Of a stretch of 64,000 bases of DNA, positions 35,522 through 44,127 are shown one piece after another. Position numbers and translations under genes: made by a program. The DNA comes from Amycolatopsis nivea (lineage in GTDB: Bacteria; Actinomycetota; Actinomycetes; Mycobacteriales; Pseudonocardiaceae): NCBI RefSeq assembly GCF_004522235.1, contig NZ_SDLT01000026.1:1-64000 (forward strand), given 5' to 3'. The notes below the pieces were generated by a model, which saw nothing but the letters and a program-made list of their open reading frames with translations, was not told the DNA's origin and made no database searches. The stretch's first letter is position 1. Each line of letters starts with the position of its first letter.

Positions 35522-36418
35522 TCAGCCCGCGCCGGAAAGATCCGTCGTCTCGGCCAGCCGGGTCGCCACGTCCAGCAGCGCGGCCGGGCGCGGGCCGTCC
35601 GCGCGCCACACCACGACCGTGTGCGCGGTTTCGCCCTCCAGCGGCACGAACACCACCCCGGTGCGGCGCAGGCTGTGCGCTGAGCCCGCCAGCCGCGTCA
35701 CGCCGACCCCGGCCGCGACCAGCCCCAGCAGGCCCTGCACGGTCGCGGTGCGCTGCACGACGTCCGGAGTGAATCCGGCCGCGGCGAAATCGGCGTCGTA
35801 CTTGCGGTGCCAGGGGCCCCACGACGCGCGCGGCGTCAGCACCCACGGCTCGTCCGCGAGGTCGGCCAGGCGCAGCGTCGGACGGTCGGCCAGGCGATGG
35901 CCCGAGGGCAGGACCGCGCAGACCTGCTCGGTCAGCAGGACGTGCGTCGCCAGACCGTCGACCAGCGGCGGACGGGTGAAACCGGCGTCGAAGCGGCCGT
36001 CGCGGACCCCGTCGACGAGCTCCGCGATCGAGACTTCCGCGGTCGTGACGGTCAGCTCCGGGAGTTGCTCCCGCACCGCGCGCACGACTGGCGGGAGCAG
36101 GTAATTCGCCGTGCTGGCGAGGAAAGCCAGCCGCAGTGCGCCGATCTCGCCGCGGACCGCGCGGGCGACCGTCGCGACCGCGGCGTCGGCGCGGGCGAGC
36201 ACCGCGCGCGCTTCGGGCAGGAAGAGCTCGCCGACCGGGGTGAGCCGGGTGCCGCGGGCGTCGCGGTCGAAGAGCTGCGCGCCGAGTTGGCGTTCCATCA
36301 CGGAAATCTGCTGCGACAGCGACTGCTGCGCGATGTGCAGAGCCGCGGCCGCACGCGTGAAGCTCGTCGTCTCGGCGACGGCGACGAAGTAGCGCAGCTG
36401 CCGCAGCTCAGGGGTCAC
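35522..36418 (-). CDS. LysR family transcriptional regulator
   Basis: 298 aa. N-terminal winged helix: LRYFVAVAETTSFTRAAAALHIAQQSLSQQISVMERQLGAQLF. The C-terminal domain is a periplasmic-binding-protein-like effector domain. It is divergent from the SDR at 36516, with 97 bp between them, the usual LysR arrangement, so it likely controls that SDR. GTG at 36418. Confidence 0.9.
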   Translation of the reverse strand: MTPELRQLRYFVAVAETTSFTRAAAALHIAQQSLSQQISVMERQLGAQLFDRDARGTRLTPVGELFLPEARAVLARADAAVATVARAVRGEIGALRLAFLASTANYLLPPVVRAVREQLPELTVTTAEVSIAELVDGVRDGRFDAGFTRPPLVDGLATHVLLTEQVCAVLPSGHRLADRPTLRLADLADEPWVLTPRASWGPWHRKYDADFAAAGFTPDVVQRTATVQGLLGLVAAGVGVTRLAGSAHSLRRTGVVFVPLEGETAHTVVVWRADGPRPAALLDVATRLAETTDLSGAG

Positions 36419-36515
36419 AGGCTGAGACTGTAGCCCGCCAGCGAACCGGTGTTGGCGGACCCCGGCAGGCACGCGCCACGATCGGAGGCGGAAGAACCAC
36501 TGGAGGGACTGCTCA

Positions 36516-37358
36516 ATGACCGAGGAAACCGACGGCCGCGTCTGGCTGATCACCGGGTGCTCGAGCGGCTTCGGCCGCGAACTCGCCCAGGCCGCGCTGG
36601 CCGCGGGGGACCGGGTCCTCGCGACCGCACGCGACCCGGAGACGCTCGCCGACCTCGCCGAAGCGGGCGGGGACCGGGTGCGCACCGCCGCGCTGGACGT
36701 CACCGACCCGGCCCGGATCGACGCCGCCGTGCGGACCGCGCTGGACGAGTTCGGCCGGATCGACGTGCTGGTCAACAACGCCGGCCACGGTTCGGTCGGC
36801 GCCGTCGAGGAACTGACGATGCCCGAACTGCGCGCGGTGCTGGAGGTGATGTTCTTCGGCGCGGTCGCGATGACCAAGGCTGTCGTCCCGCTGCTGCGGG
36901 AACAGGGGAGCGGCACGATCGTGCAGATGAGTTCGATGGGCGGACTGCTCGCGCCGCCCGCGTTCGGGGCCTACTGCGCGGCGAAATTCGCCCTGGAGGG
37001 CCTGTCCGAGGCGCTCGCGGCGGAGGTCGAACCGCTCGGGGTCAAGGTGCTGATCGTGGAGCCGGGCGCGTTCCGGACGTCGTTCGGCGGCGCGGCGATG
37101 CACCGCTCCCGCAAGATCGACGCCTACGCCGAATCGACCGCGGCCACCCGCGCCGCGATCGAGGGGATGGACGGGACGCAGCCCGGTGATCCGGCGAAGG
37201 CGGCAGCAGCGATCTTGCAGGCGGTGGACGCGCCCGACGCGCCGCTGCGGCTCGCGCTCGGCGGCGATGCGGTGGACGCGATCCGCGGCAAAATCGGTGC
37301 GCTGACTCAGGATCTCGACTCCTGGGAGAAGGCCAGCCGAGCCACCGCGCTGGACTGA
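36516..37358 (+). CDS. short-chain dehydrogenase/reductase, LysR-linked
   Basis: 280 aa. TGCSSGFG cofactor loop, VLVNNAGHGSVGAVEE, MSSMGGLLAPPAFGAYCAAKF and VEPGAFRTSF are the same group as the protein at 26704. NADP preference is likely from TARDPE after strand 2. Substrate unknown. ATG at 36516. A family-1 palindrome follows 16 bp after the stop. Confidence 0.88.
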   Translation: MTEETDGRVWLITGCSSGFGRELAQAALAAGDRVLATARDPETLADLAEAGGDRVRTAALDVTDPARIDAAVRTALDEFGRIDVLVNNAGHGSVGAVEELTMPELRAVLEVMFFGAVAMTKAVVPLLREQGSGTIVQMSSMGGLLAPPAFGAYCAAKFALEGLSEALAAEVEPLGVKVLIVEPGAFRTSFGGAAMHRSRKIDAYAESTAATRAAIEGMDGTQPGDPAKAAAAILQAVDAPDAPLRLALGGDAVDAIRGKIGALTQDLDSWEKASRATALD

Positions 37359-37374
37359 GACGCGGGGTTTCGGT

Positions 37375-37427
37375 CCGTGAAGGACTCCTTGGGGGAATCA
37401 GATTCCCGCAAGGAGCCCTTCACGGAC
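37375..37427. repeat. palindromic repeat, family 1, copy 3
   Basis: 26-bp arms around a single A with two mismatches (left arm TCCGTGAAGGACTCCTTGGG, core GGAATC-A-GATTCC). It lies between convergent genes (SDR and beta-helix protein) and could end both transcripts. Confidence 0.9.
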
Positions 37428-37444
37428 GCAGGGACCCGGTCGAG

Positions 37445-39259
37445 TCACGGATAATTCGGGACGTTGACCGGCTTGGTGCCGTCCGGGGTCACGTCGCCCG
37501 TGTCGTTCACGACGTGGGTGATCGTGCCGCGGTGGTTCAGCGACACCGTGAGCAGGCTGTGCAGCTTCACCCCACCGTTCTGCGGCACCTCGAACGCGTG
37601 ATAGCTCGCAACCGCCGGGTTGGTGTCGAAGAAGCAGTAACTGCCCAAGCCCCACGCCTCGTGCGACGTCACGTCCGGGCCGACCTTGTACGCGGCGTAC
37701 CCGGCGGTGCCGGGCGCGGAGTTCCACGAGGCCTGATCCGGGACGTCGTAAGGCATTTCGTTCTGGAAGAAGATCGTCTTTCCGTTCTGGCCGTTCCACA
37801 CCACCTGGAACTTCTGGTAATGCTCCACGAACAGCCCGGTCGCGGTCACGTTGTCGCCGTTGACGAGCACGCCGGTGTCGGCGGTGTTCGTGGTCCAGCC
37901 GACCGTGCCGCTATTGCCGTGGTCGGCGCGCCATGCCCAGACGTGGTCGACGATGGTGTTGTCGCTGTTCACCACGAGACTGTTGGTCGCCTTGCCGGCC
38001 AGATCGCCGCCGACGCGGAAGAACACGTCCTGCAGCGACGTCGGATTCGCCGCGTGGCTCGTGTGCTTCCCGCTTTCGCCGACGGTCAGCAGCGCCTGCG
38101 AATTCTGCGTGCCCGCGTCGAACAGCAGGCCCTTCACCCGCACACCGTCCACATCGGACACGTGCATCGCGTCGACGCCGTTGTCCGGGATCAGCGTCGG
38201 GTAACCGATGCCGAGCACCGTCGTGCCCGGCCGGGTCACGTTCAGCGTCTGGTCGAGGTGGTACGCGCCGGGCGTGAAGAACAGGTTGCAGCCGGCGTCG
38301 AGGGAGCTGTTGATGCTCTCCGCCGTGTCGCCGGGCTTGACGACGCGGAACTGGCTCATCGGGACGGAATCGCCGGGCGTGCCGCCGTTTGCCCAGCTCG
38401 GCCCGGACGCGTTCGTGCGCAGGGACGGCAGGAAGACGCGGTAGTTGCCGCCGTTGTCCACGTACAGGTACGGCACGTCGCGCGAGACCGGCGTGGTGTC
38501 GAGCGTGGTTTCCGGCGGGTTCGGGAACGAGTTGGCGGGCGCGCCGGTGGTCCCGGAGAAGACCATGTTCCACACGCCGCCGTCCCAGCTGCCCAGCGCC
38601 GAATCCCGCGTGTACCACTGCTGTTGCGACACCGACGCGGCCTGCCCGGACACGCGGGTGTCGGCGACGTAACCGCCGCTCGCGTACCCGTAGCTGGCCG
38701 GGAACAGCTGCAGCCCGCCCTTGATGTCCATCCGGCGGAACGGCGCGGCCTGCGACACCGCCCACCGGTCGCTGCCGCTGGAAGGCGTGACGGCCATGTT
38801 CTCCGCCGAGCGCCAGAAGTTCTGCAGCGCGGAGCCCTGGTCGGATTCGTTGAAGGCGTCCACGGTGATGTCGCCGTTGATCTGGACGTCGTCCGGGTTC
38901 TGCCCGAGCCCGGCGACGGAGGTGTAGAAGCCGACGTTGTCGTGCACCGCGTAGGCGCCCGGCTTGAACAGGTGCGCGACGCGGCCCGAGCCGAACTGCG
39001 CGGTCTGGGTGTCCTTCTGCGCCTCGAAGTCCTTGTCCAGCTGGGCCTGGATCGTCGCGGAGGGCATTCCCGGGTCGAAAATGTGCACGTTCGGCCCGAA
39101 GTCCGGCTGATCGGACTGGCCGGTGCAGCCCGCCTGCCCGGACGCTGGGGCCGCGGCGGCGGGGACGGCGATCCCGGCCGCGGCGAGCAGCGCCAGCGCG
39201 ATCAGTGCTGGTCCGCGGGATCGGGACGGCCGCCCGGGTGGTCGATGAGTCCGGTTCAC
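37445..39259 (-). CDS. secreted parallel beta-helix protein (pectate-lyase-like fold)
   Basis: 604 aa exported protein. The signal peptide runs to about AAPASGQA. The sequence then has the irregular Gly/Asn/Asp-rich strands of right-handed beta-helices: KPGAYAVHDNVGFYTSVAGLG, TPGAYHLDQTLNVTRPGTTVLGIGYPTLIP, VDGVRVKGLLFDAG, NTIVDHVWAWRADHG. It resembles GH55-like or polysaccharide-lyase-like secreted proteins; homologues in actinobacteria are sometimes labelled adenylyl cyclase, which nothing here supports. It probably acts on a polysaccharide. ATG at 39259. Confidence 0.75.
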   Translation of the reverse strand: MNRTHRPPGRPSRSRGPALIALALLAAAGIAVPAAAAPASGQAGCTGQSDQPDFGPNVHIFDPGMPSATIQAQLDKDFEAQKDTQTAQFGSGRVAHLFKPGAYAVHDNVGFYTSVAGLGQNPDDVQINGDITVDAFNESDQGSALQNFWRSAENMAVTPSSGSDRWAVSQAAPFRRMDIKGGLQLFPASYGYASGGYVADTRVSGQAASVSQQQWYTRDSALGSWDGGVWNMVFSGTTGAPANSFPNPPETTLDTTPVSRDVPYLYVDNGGNYRVFLPSLRTNASGPSWANGGTPGDSVPMSQFRVVKPGDTAESINSSLDAGCNLFFTPGAYHLDQTLNVTRPGTTVLGIGYPTLIPDNGVDAMHVSDVDGVRVKGLLFDAGTQNSQALLTVGESGKHTSHAANPTSLQDVFFRVGGDLAGKATNSLVVNSDNTIVDHVWAWRADHGNSGTVGWTTNTADTGVLVNGDNVTATGLFVEHYQKFQVVWNGQNGKTIFFQNEMPYDVPDQASWNSAPGTAGYAAYKVGPDVTSHEAWGLGSYCFFDTNPAVASYHAFEVPQNGGVKLHSLLTVSLNHRGTITHVVNDTGDVTPDGTKPVNVPNYP

Positions 39260-39298
39260 GTGGGGACACCTCCGCCGGTAGGGAAATTGCCAACCAGT

Positions 39299-39314
39299 TT
39301 GTGGTCGGCCACAA
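39299..39314. promoter_or_regulatory. palindrome upstream of the beta-helix gene
   Basis: TTGTGG-TCGG-CCACAA, a perfect 6-bp inverted repeat 40 bp before the beta-helix start in the 230-bp divergent region shared with the lysozyme gene. Possible operator; no cognate regulator is adjacent. Confidence 0.35.
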
Positions 39315-39489
39315 CAAATTAAACGCCCAGCTCGGCGCCGCCGGTCACAACTCGGTCACAGTTGTCTGGGCCACTGGCGGGATTCCGGCTATCGGAAACT
39401 CGTTCACGTCCGGGTGACGCAGCCAGCCTCGCGCCGCGTTGTGCCCCACGATGGGCCGTGGACCTGCCGCCGTGAAGATCGGAGTCTCG

Positions 39490-40332
39490 GTGACCCGGAC
39501 AGCAACGGACAACCCCTGGCGGCTCGGCTTGGCCGCCGTCGTGTCGGTCTTGGCGCTGGCGTGCGGCGTCGCGACTGCCGGACCGGCCGCTGCCGCGGAC
39601 TACTCGAAGGCCGGCGAGAACGTTGCCGGTTCACAAATTCTGCGGCACGAGGGCGTGCAGAGCGGGAGCCCGCGGTTCGACCCGGCGACCGGACAGACCC
39701 TCGGCCACGACGTGAGCGGGCACCAGGGCGCGGTCGACTGGGGCCAGGCCGCCGGCGCGGGCGCGCGGTTCGCCTACGTCAAGGCGACCGAAGGCACCGG
39801 GTTCGTGAGCCCGCAGTTCGACCAGCAATACCACGGCGCGCACAACGCGGGCCTGATCCGCGGCGCGTACCACTTCGCCCGCCCGGACGTCTCCAGCGGC
39901 GCACAGCAAGCCGACTACTTCATCGCCCACGGCGGCGCGTGGCGCGGCGACGGCACGACGCTGCCGGGCGCGCTGGACATCGAATACAACCCCTACGGCG
40001 ACGCCTGCTACGGCAAAAGCCAGGCCGACATGACCGCGTGGATCGCCGACTTCACCCACCGGTACCTGGCGAAACAGCGCCGCAGCGCGATCATCTACAC
40101 CTCGACGTCGTGGTGGAAGCTCTGCACCGGCAACGCGGGCGGGTTCGGCGACACGAATCCGCTGTGGCTCGCCCGGTACGCCCCGCAGATCGGCGAACTC
40201 CCGGCGGGCTGGGACAAGCAGAGCATCTGGCAGTTCTCGCGCACCGGCAGCCTGCCCGGCGACCAGAACTACTACAACGGCCCGATGAACCGGGTGCAGG
40301 CGCTCGCCAGGGGCGGCGGTTCGTCGGCGTGA
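39490..40332 (+). CDS. secreted GH25 lysozyme (N-acetylmuramidase)
   Basis: 280 aa, cleaves the glycan chain of peptidoglycan. A signal peptide with WRLGLAAVVSVLALACGVATAG ends near AAAAD. The GH25 catalytic residues are visible: Asp in GHDVSGHQGAVDW and the Asp-x-Glu of ALDIEYN. RFAYVKATEGTGFVSPQF and GAYHFARPD are typical. GTG at 39490 is preferred because GGAG sits 5 bp upstream and the signal peptide is of normal size; ATG at 39451 is in frame. Confidence 0.9.
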   Translation: MTRTATDNPWRLGLAAVVSVLALACGVATAGPAAAADYSKAGENVAGSQILRHEGVQSGSPRFDPATGQTLGHDVSGHQGAVDWGQAAGAGARFAYVKATEGTGFVSPQFDQQYHGAHNAGLIRGAYHFARPDVSSGAQQADYFIAHGGAWRGDGTTLPGALDIEYNPYGDACYGKSQADMTAWIADFTHRYLAKQRRSAIIYTSTSWWKLCTGNAGGFGDTNPLWLARYAPQIGELPAGWDKQSIWQFSRTGSLPGDQNYYNGPMNRVQALARGGGSSA

Positions 40333-40382
40333 TCGCCTGAAAAGCCGTACCGGCGGGGGTGCGGCCGGTGTTGGATCACCGG

Positions 40383-41006
40383 GTGACTTTCGCGATCGGA
40401 CTCTTCGACCTCTTCGCCTACGCGATCCCGGGCGCCCTGCACCTGGCGGTCCTGGCCTACCTCGCCGGACGGCTGCACTGGATCGACCTCGCCGCCGTCT
40501 CGCGCGGACCGGGCGTGGTGCTGGTGATCGGGATCGCGGTGGCCAGCTACCTGCTCGGATACCTGGCGTACCCGCTCGGCGCACGGGCCGGACGGTGGCT
40601 GCCGCGGCGGCGGAAGCGGAACCCACGGGAGGAGTTCCTGCGCCGCAACCCTTCCGCGCGCGGCCAAGCATTCGTCGAGGCGGATCCGTTCCTGCTGCTT
40701 TCGGCCCTGCAACTGCACGACGCCGACGCGGCACTGGAGGCGACCCGGCTGCGCACCGCCGGGCTGATGCTGCGCAATTCCAGCCCGGCGATGGCCTTCG
40801 GGTTCGTGGCCGCGGTGGTCGAGCTGATCGTCGGGCCGCATCCGGTGTTCGCGGCGTGCGCGGCGGTCCTGTTCGCGGCGGCGTTTCCGGCGCTGGTCGC
40901 GCAGGGGAGATTGCTGTCGTATTGGGCGAGTGTGAAGACGCTGGAGCTGAGTTTCTGGGTGCCGGAGGTGGAGGAGACCCTGGCGGCTAGGCAGAAGGCG
41001 GAGTGA
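40383..41006 (+). CDS. integral membrane protein, unknown
   Basis: 207 aa with about five hydrophobic segments: LFDLFAYAIPGALHLAVLAYL, VVLVIGIAVASYLLGYLAYPL, then after a basic loop of about 60 aa (RRRKRNPREEF) AFGFVAAVVELIVG and VFAACAAVLFAAAFPAL. I recognise no family. Start uncertain: GTG at 40383 or 40359. Its last 20 bp overlap the end of the convergent arginase-like gene. Confidence 0.65.
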   Translation: MTFAIGLFDLFAYAIPGALHLAVLAYLAGRLHWIDLAAVSRGPGVVLVIGIAVASYLLGYLAYPLGARAGRWLPRRRKRNPREEFLRRNPSARGQAFVEADPFLLLSALQLHDADAALEATRLRTAGLMLRNSSPAMAFGFVAAVVELIVGPHPVFAACAAVLFAAAFPALVAQGRLLSYWASVKTLELSFWVPEVEETLAARQKAE

Positions 41007-41805
41007 CGACGGCTTCGTGCCAGGCGACGTTGGCGCCGAGCGCAGCAGTGAGCCGGGAGATGGTCTCGCGGGTGCTCTGGTCGTTGGCGTGCTCGGGAAG
41101 CCAGGCGCAGGCGAGGTAAGCGCCAACGACGTCGGCGGACGCGCACGCAGCGGCGAGGCATTCTTCGATCCGGGCGACGGAAGGGCCGGGACCGGACGGG
41201 AAGCGCGCCCCGGGGAGTTCGGCGCTGTCGATCACGTCGATGTCGAGGTGGACGTAGACGGGAATCGGGCCCAGCTCGGCGAGGGCGGTGGTGATGGCGG
41301 CGGGGTCGGCAGGCACGCGGCGGACGCGGCTGGCGGCGAGCGCGTTGCGTTCGGCGGGGTCGAGGTCGCGGGCGTCGGCGAGCACGACACTGGTGTCGGG
41401 GACGGGGCGCAGGCCGAGCGGGTCGTCGAACAGGCCCTCGGTGCGGCCGGTGAGCATCGCCAGTGCCATGCCGCCGACGTAGCCGCTGGTGGAGATCTCG
41501 GGGGTGTTGAAGTCGCCGTGCGCGTCGAGCCACAGGACGGCGAGGTCGTGGTGGCGTCGCTGCAGCGCGGCCACCGCGGCGCGGCTCGTGGGGCAGTCAC
41601 CGGAGAGCACCAGGGGTTTGGCGGCCCGGGCCACTGCGTCGGCTGTCGCCTGGTGCAGCAGGTTCATTCGGGCGGGTACGGACTCCGCGGGCAGGACCGG
41701 CGGTACGACCTGGGTCGCGGAGGCGGGCACGGGGAAGTCCGGGAGGTGCTGGTCGAGGTGCCAGGGCGTGACGATCAGGTCCCACAGGCCGTCGGGGTCA
41801 GCCAC
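40987..41805 (-). CDS. arginase/agmatinase-superfamily (ureohydrolase) protein
   Basis: 272 aa. Metal-binding motifs: DAHGDFN (about residues 104-110) and HLDIDVID (about 196-203) are intact. The first motif, normally GGDHS, reads SGDCPTS, so Cys replaces one Mn-ligand His, a change known in some ureohydrolase subgroups. It may hydrolyse a guanidino compound or have other specificity. The GTG at 41805 lies inside the end of the upstream GntR gene (8-bp overlap), so expression is coupled. Confidence 0.82.
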   Translation of the reverse strand: MADPDGLWDLIVTPWHLDQHLPDFPVPASATQVVPPVLPAESVPARMNLLHQATADAVARAAKPLVLSGDCPTSRAAVAALQRRHHDLAVLWLDAHGDFNTPEISTSGYVGGMALAMLTGRTEGLFDDPLGLRPVPDTSVVLADARDLDPAERNALAASRVRRVPADPAAITTALAELGPIPVYVHLDIDVIDSAELPGARFPSGPGPSVARIEECLAAACASADVVGAYLACAWLPEHANDQSTRETISRLTAALGANVAWHEAVVTPPSA

Positions 41806-42499
41806 GAGGTTTCTCGCTTTCGTCGTGGTGGGCGAGCAAGTCGAGCAACCGCCCCAATTCGGCGGCGCCTGCTTGCAGATGTGCGGTGATTCCGGCTCTG
41901 GCTTCGCTCCGGGTGCCGTGCAGGGCGTCCAGCAGCTGGCGGTGGTCGTCGGTGGCGCGGCCGAGTTCGCGGCGCGAGCGTTCGGCCAGTGCGAGGGCGA
42001 GGCGTTGTTCTTGCTGGAGCTGCGCGTGGAAGCGGCACAGCCGGGGACTGCCGGTGGCGCTGACAAGGGTGGCGTGGAAGAGCCGGTCGCTGTCGAGCGC
42101 GGTGGCGGTGTCGTCCTGGTCGAAGGCTTGCTCGATCCGGTCCACTAGGTCGGCCAGCTGCCGGTAGATCTCCGGGTCGCGGTGGTCGGTGAGAGCGTCG
42201 GCCGCGGTGAGTTCGACGGACTTGCGGGCGGCGTAGATGTCGGCGACGTCCGGACCGGTGACGTCCGCGACGACGATGCCGCGGTTCATCCGGTACCGGA
42301 CCAGTCCCTCGCTTTCGAGAGTCCGCGCGGCCTCGCGGAGGGTGCTGCGGGAGACCCCGAGTTCGGCGGCGAGCGCGGCCTCGCGCAGCGGAGTGCCGGG
42401 CGGCAGCCGGAGGGACAGGATCGCCTGCCGGACGGCTTCGGCCGCCTGCTCGGCGGTGCTGCGCCGCTGGATGTTCGCACCCAGGCCTTCGATCGTCAT
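41798..42499 (-). CDS. GntR family regulator, FadR/FCD subfamily
   Basis: 233 aa. Winged helix LREAALAAELGVSRSTLREAARTLESEGLVRY plus an FCD-type all-helical ligand domain (ADIYAARKSVELTAADAL..., with DRLFHATLV). ATG at 42499 with AGGGGGAC upstream; a GTG at 42529 would add ten residues. It probably controls itself and the coupled arginase-like gene through the palindrome at 42541. Confidence 0.9.
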   Translation of the reverse strand: MTIEGLGANIQRRSTAEQAAEAVRQAILSLRLPPGTPLREAALAAELGVSRSTLREAARTLESEGLVRYRMNRGIVVADVTGPDVADIYAARKSVELTAADALTDHRDPEIYRQLADLVDRIEQAFDQDDTATALDSDRLFHATLVSATGSPRLCRFHAQLQQEQRLALALAERSRRELGRATDDHRQLLDALHGTRSEARAGITAHLQAGAAELGRLLDLLAHHDESEKPRG

Positions 42500-42540
42500 C
42501 AGTCCCCCTGCCTGGCTCGGCGTGAGCACTAGATTGCCAG

Positions 42541-42553
42541 ATTGTCCGACAAT
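42541..42553. promoter_or_regulatory. FadR-type GntR operator
   Basis: ATTGTC-C-GACAAT, a perfect palindrome 42 bp upstream of the GntR start. It contains TTGTCCGACAA, matching the TNGTNNNACNA operator pattern described for the FadR branch of the GntR family. Likely autoregulatory site. Confidence 0.75.
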
Positions 42554-42577
42554 TGGGCAAGACTCGACGCATACGAA

Positions 42578-42608
42578 AAGTCCCGGCCGCGAACTGCGGC
42601 CGGGACTT
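42578..42608 (-). terminator. intrinsic terminator of the FprB/AurF operon
   Basis: A 13-bp perfect stem (AAGTCCCGGCCGC and complement) with 5-nt loop, 15 bp beyond the FprB-like stop. Read on the minus strand it is followed by TTTTCG, a short T-run. Confidence 0.85.
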
Positions 42609-42623
42609 CCGGGACGAACTGGG

Positions 42624-44126
42624 TCAGCGACCCCTGAACCGCGCCGCCAGCACGGCGATCGGCGATCGGCGGCCCCGCAGCGGAACCTCGCCGGAGGTGA
42701 TGTCCGCCAGCAGCGTCGCCACGGTTTCCTTCGCGCACGTGCGGTTCGCGCCGATTCCGCCCGACGGGCCGCGCTTGATCCAGCCGACCACGTACGTACC
42801 GGTTCGGCCCTCGACGCGGCCCGCGGTGTTCGGGATCGTGCCGGTGGCGTCGTCGAACGGGAGACCGGGCACCGGGCGGCCGCGGTAGCCCACGGCGCGC
42901 ACCACCTGGCCGGCGGCGATCTCGACCGGTTCGGAAGGTCCCTCGACGCGCAGCCCGCGCACCTGCCGGTCGCCGGTGATCTCGACCGGGGCCGAGTGGA
43001 AGCGCAGCACGATCCGGCGCGGACCGTCCGAGGGAGGGGCGGTCCAGTCGACGGTTTCGCGCGCCAAGTCCTTTAGCAGCGCGGCTTTTCCGGTGCCCGC
43101 GTCGATCGCAGCCGCGGTGCGTGGGTCTTCGGTGTCGACGACGAGCGGCACGTTCTCCCGCTGCGCCAACGCGATCAGCTCGGGCGAGGTGTACGCGGCG
43201 TCTTCCGGGCCGCGCCGCGCGAGCAGCACTACCTCGCGGACCTTGCTGGAGCGCAACCGTTCCAGCGCGTGCGGGGCGATGGTCGTGCCGTCGAGATCGT
43301 CCGGGTCGGCGGTGAGGATCCGGGCCACGTCGAGCGCGACGTTGCCGGTGCCGATCAGCACGACCCGCTCCGCGGAGAGGTCGACCGCGTGCGCGGGGAC
43401 GTCCGGGTGGCCGTTGTACCAGGCGACGACCGTCGTCGCTGCGAGGCTGCCGGGCAGGTCCTCGCCGGAGAGGCCGAGGGCGCGCGCGGAAGAAGCGCCG
43501 ACCGCGTAGATCACCGCGTCGTGCCGCTCGGCCAATTCGTCCGCCGTCACGTGACGGCCGACCTCGACGCCGAGCTTCAGCTTCAGCCGCGGGTGGTCGT
43601 GGAACCGGGAGAACGTCTCGCCGATCCGCTTGGTGTCCGGGTGGTCCGGGGCGACGCCGAAGCGCACGAGACCGCCCGCGACCGGCAGCCGGTCGATCAG
43701 CGTGACGCGCGCGTTGGTGTGCAGCAACAGGTCTTCCACCGCGTACATCCCGGCCGGGCCGGTGCCGACGACGGCCACGTCCGCGGGCTCGAGGTCGCTC
43801 GGGATCTCCCGGTCGAACGTCGGCGGGCCCCAGCGGTGGAAGTTCGGCGCCGGGTTCGCGGCGACCGGCGGGCGGTCGGCGAAGAAGTCCGCGTTGATCC
43901 CCGCGTAGACCTTCATCGAATCGGTCAGCAGGTCCACCGGGAAGATCGCGTCGACCGGGCACGCGTCGGCGCACGCACCGCAGTCGATGCACGTGGCCGG
44001 GTCGACGTAGAGCATCTCGGTGGTGCCGAAGTCCGGCTCGTCCGGCGTCGGGTGGATGCAGTTGACCGGGCAGACCGACACGCACGTCGCGTCGTTGCAG
44101 CAGGTCTGGGTGATCGCGAAGGCCAT
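42624..44126 (-). CDS. ferredoxin-NADP+ reductase with N-terminal ferredoxin domain (FprB-like)
   Basis: 500 aa electron-transfer flavoprotein. The first 65 aa are a bacterial ferredoxin with two iron-sulfur Cys sets (CCNDATCVSVCPVNC and CIDCGACADACP). The adrenodoxin-reductase-like part has the FAD loop VVGTGPAGMYAVEDLL, the NADPH loop LIGTGNVALDVARIL and the closing GYRGRPVPGLPFD and WIKRGPSGGIGANR segments. It should pass NADPH electrons to the AurF-like diiron protein encoded 1 bp upstream. M. tuberculosis keeps the same pair (fprB and Rv0885). ATG at 44126. Confidence 0.93.
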   Translation of the reverse strand: MAFAITQTCCNDATCVSVCPVNCIHPTPDEPDFGTTEMLYVDPATCIDCGACADACPVDAIFPVDLLTDSMKVYAGINADFFADRPPVAANPAPNFHRWGPPTFDREIPSDLEPADVAVVGTGPAGMYAVEDLLLHTNARVTLIDRLPVAGGLVRFGVAPDHPDTKRIGETFSRFHDHPRLKLKLGVEVGRHVTADELAERHDAVIYAVGASSARALGLSGEDLPGSLAATTVVAWYNGHPDVPAHAVDLSAERVVLIGTGNVALDVARILTADPDDLDGTTIAPHALERLRSSKVREVVLLARRGPEDAAYTSPELIALAQRENVPLVVDTEDPRTAAAIDAGTGKAALLKDLARETVDWTAPPSDGPRRIVLRFHSAPVEITGDRQVRGLRVEGPSEPVEIAAGQVVRAVGYRGRPVPGLPFDDATGTIPNTAGRVEGRTGTYVVGWIKRGPSGGIGANRTCAKETVATLLADITSGEVPLRGRRSPIAVLAARFRGR

Positions 44127-44127
44127 G

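Noticed and set aside
30018..35846. A 1942-codon open frame antisense to the RHS gene
   Set aside because: It is the complement of a G/C-rich third-position gene, has shadow-type composition (long Val/Arg/Gly/Ala runs), and the plus strand has unmistakable RHS repeats.
37445..39259. Adenylyl cyclase label for the beta-helix protein
   Set aside because: No cyclase motif is visible; the sequence is a secreted repetitive beta-helix.
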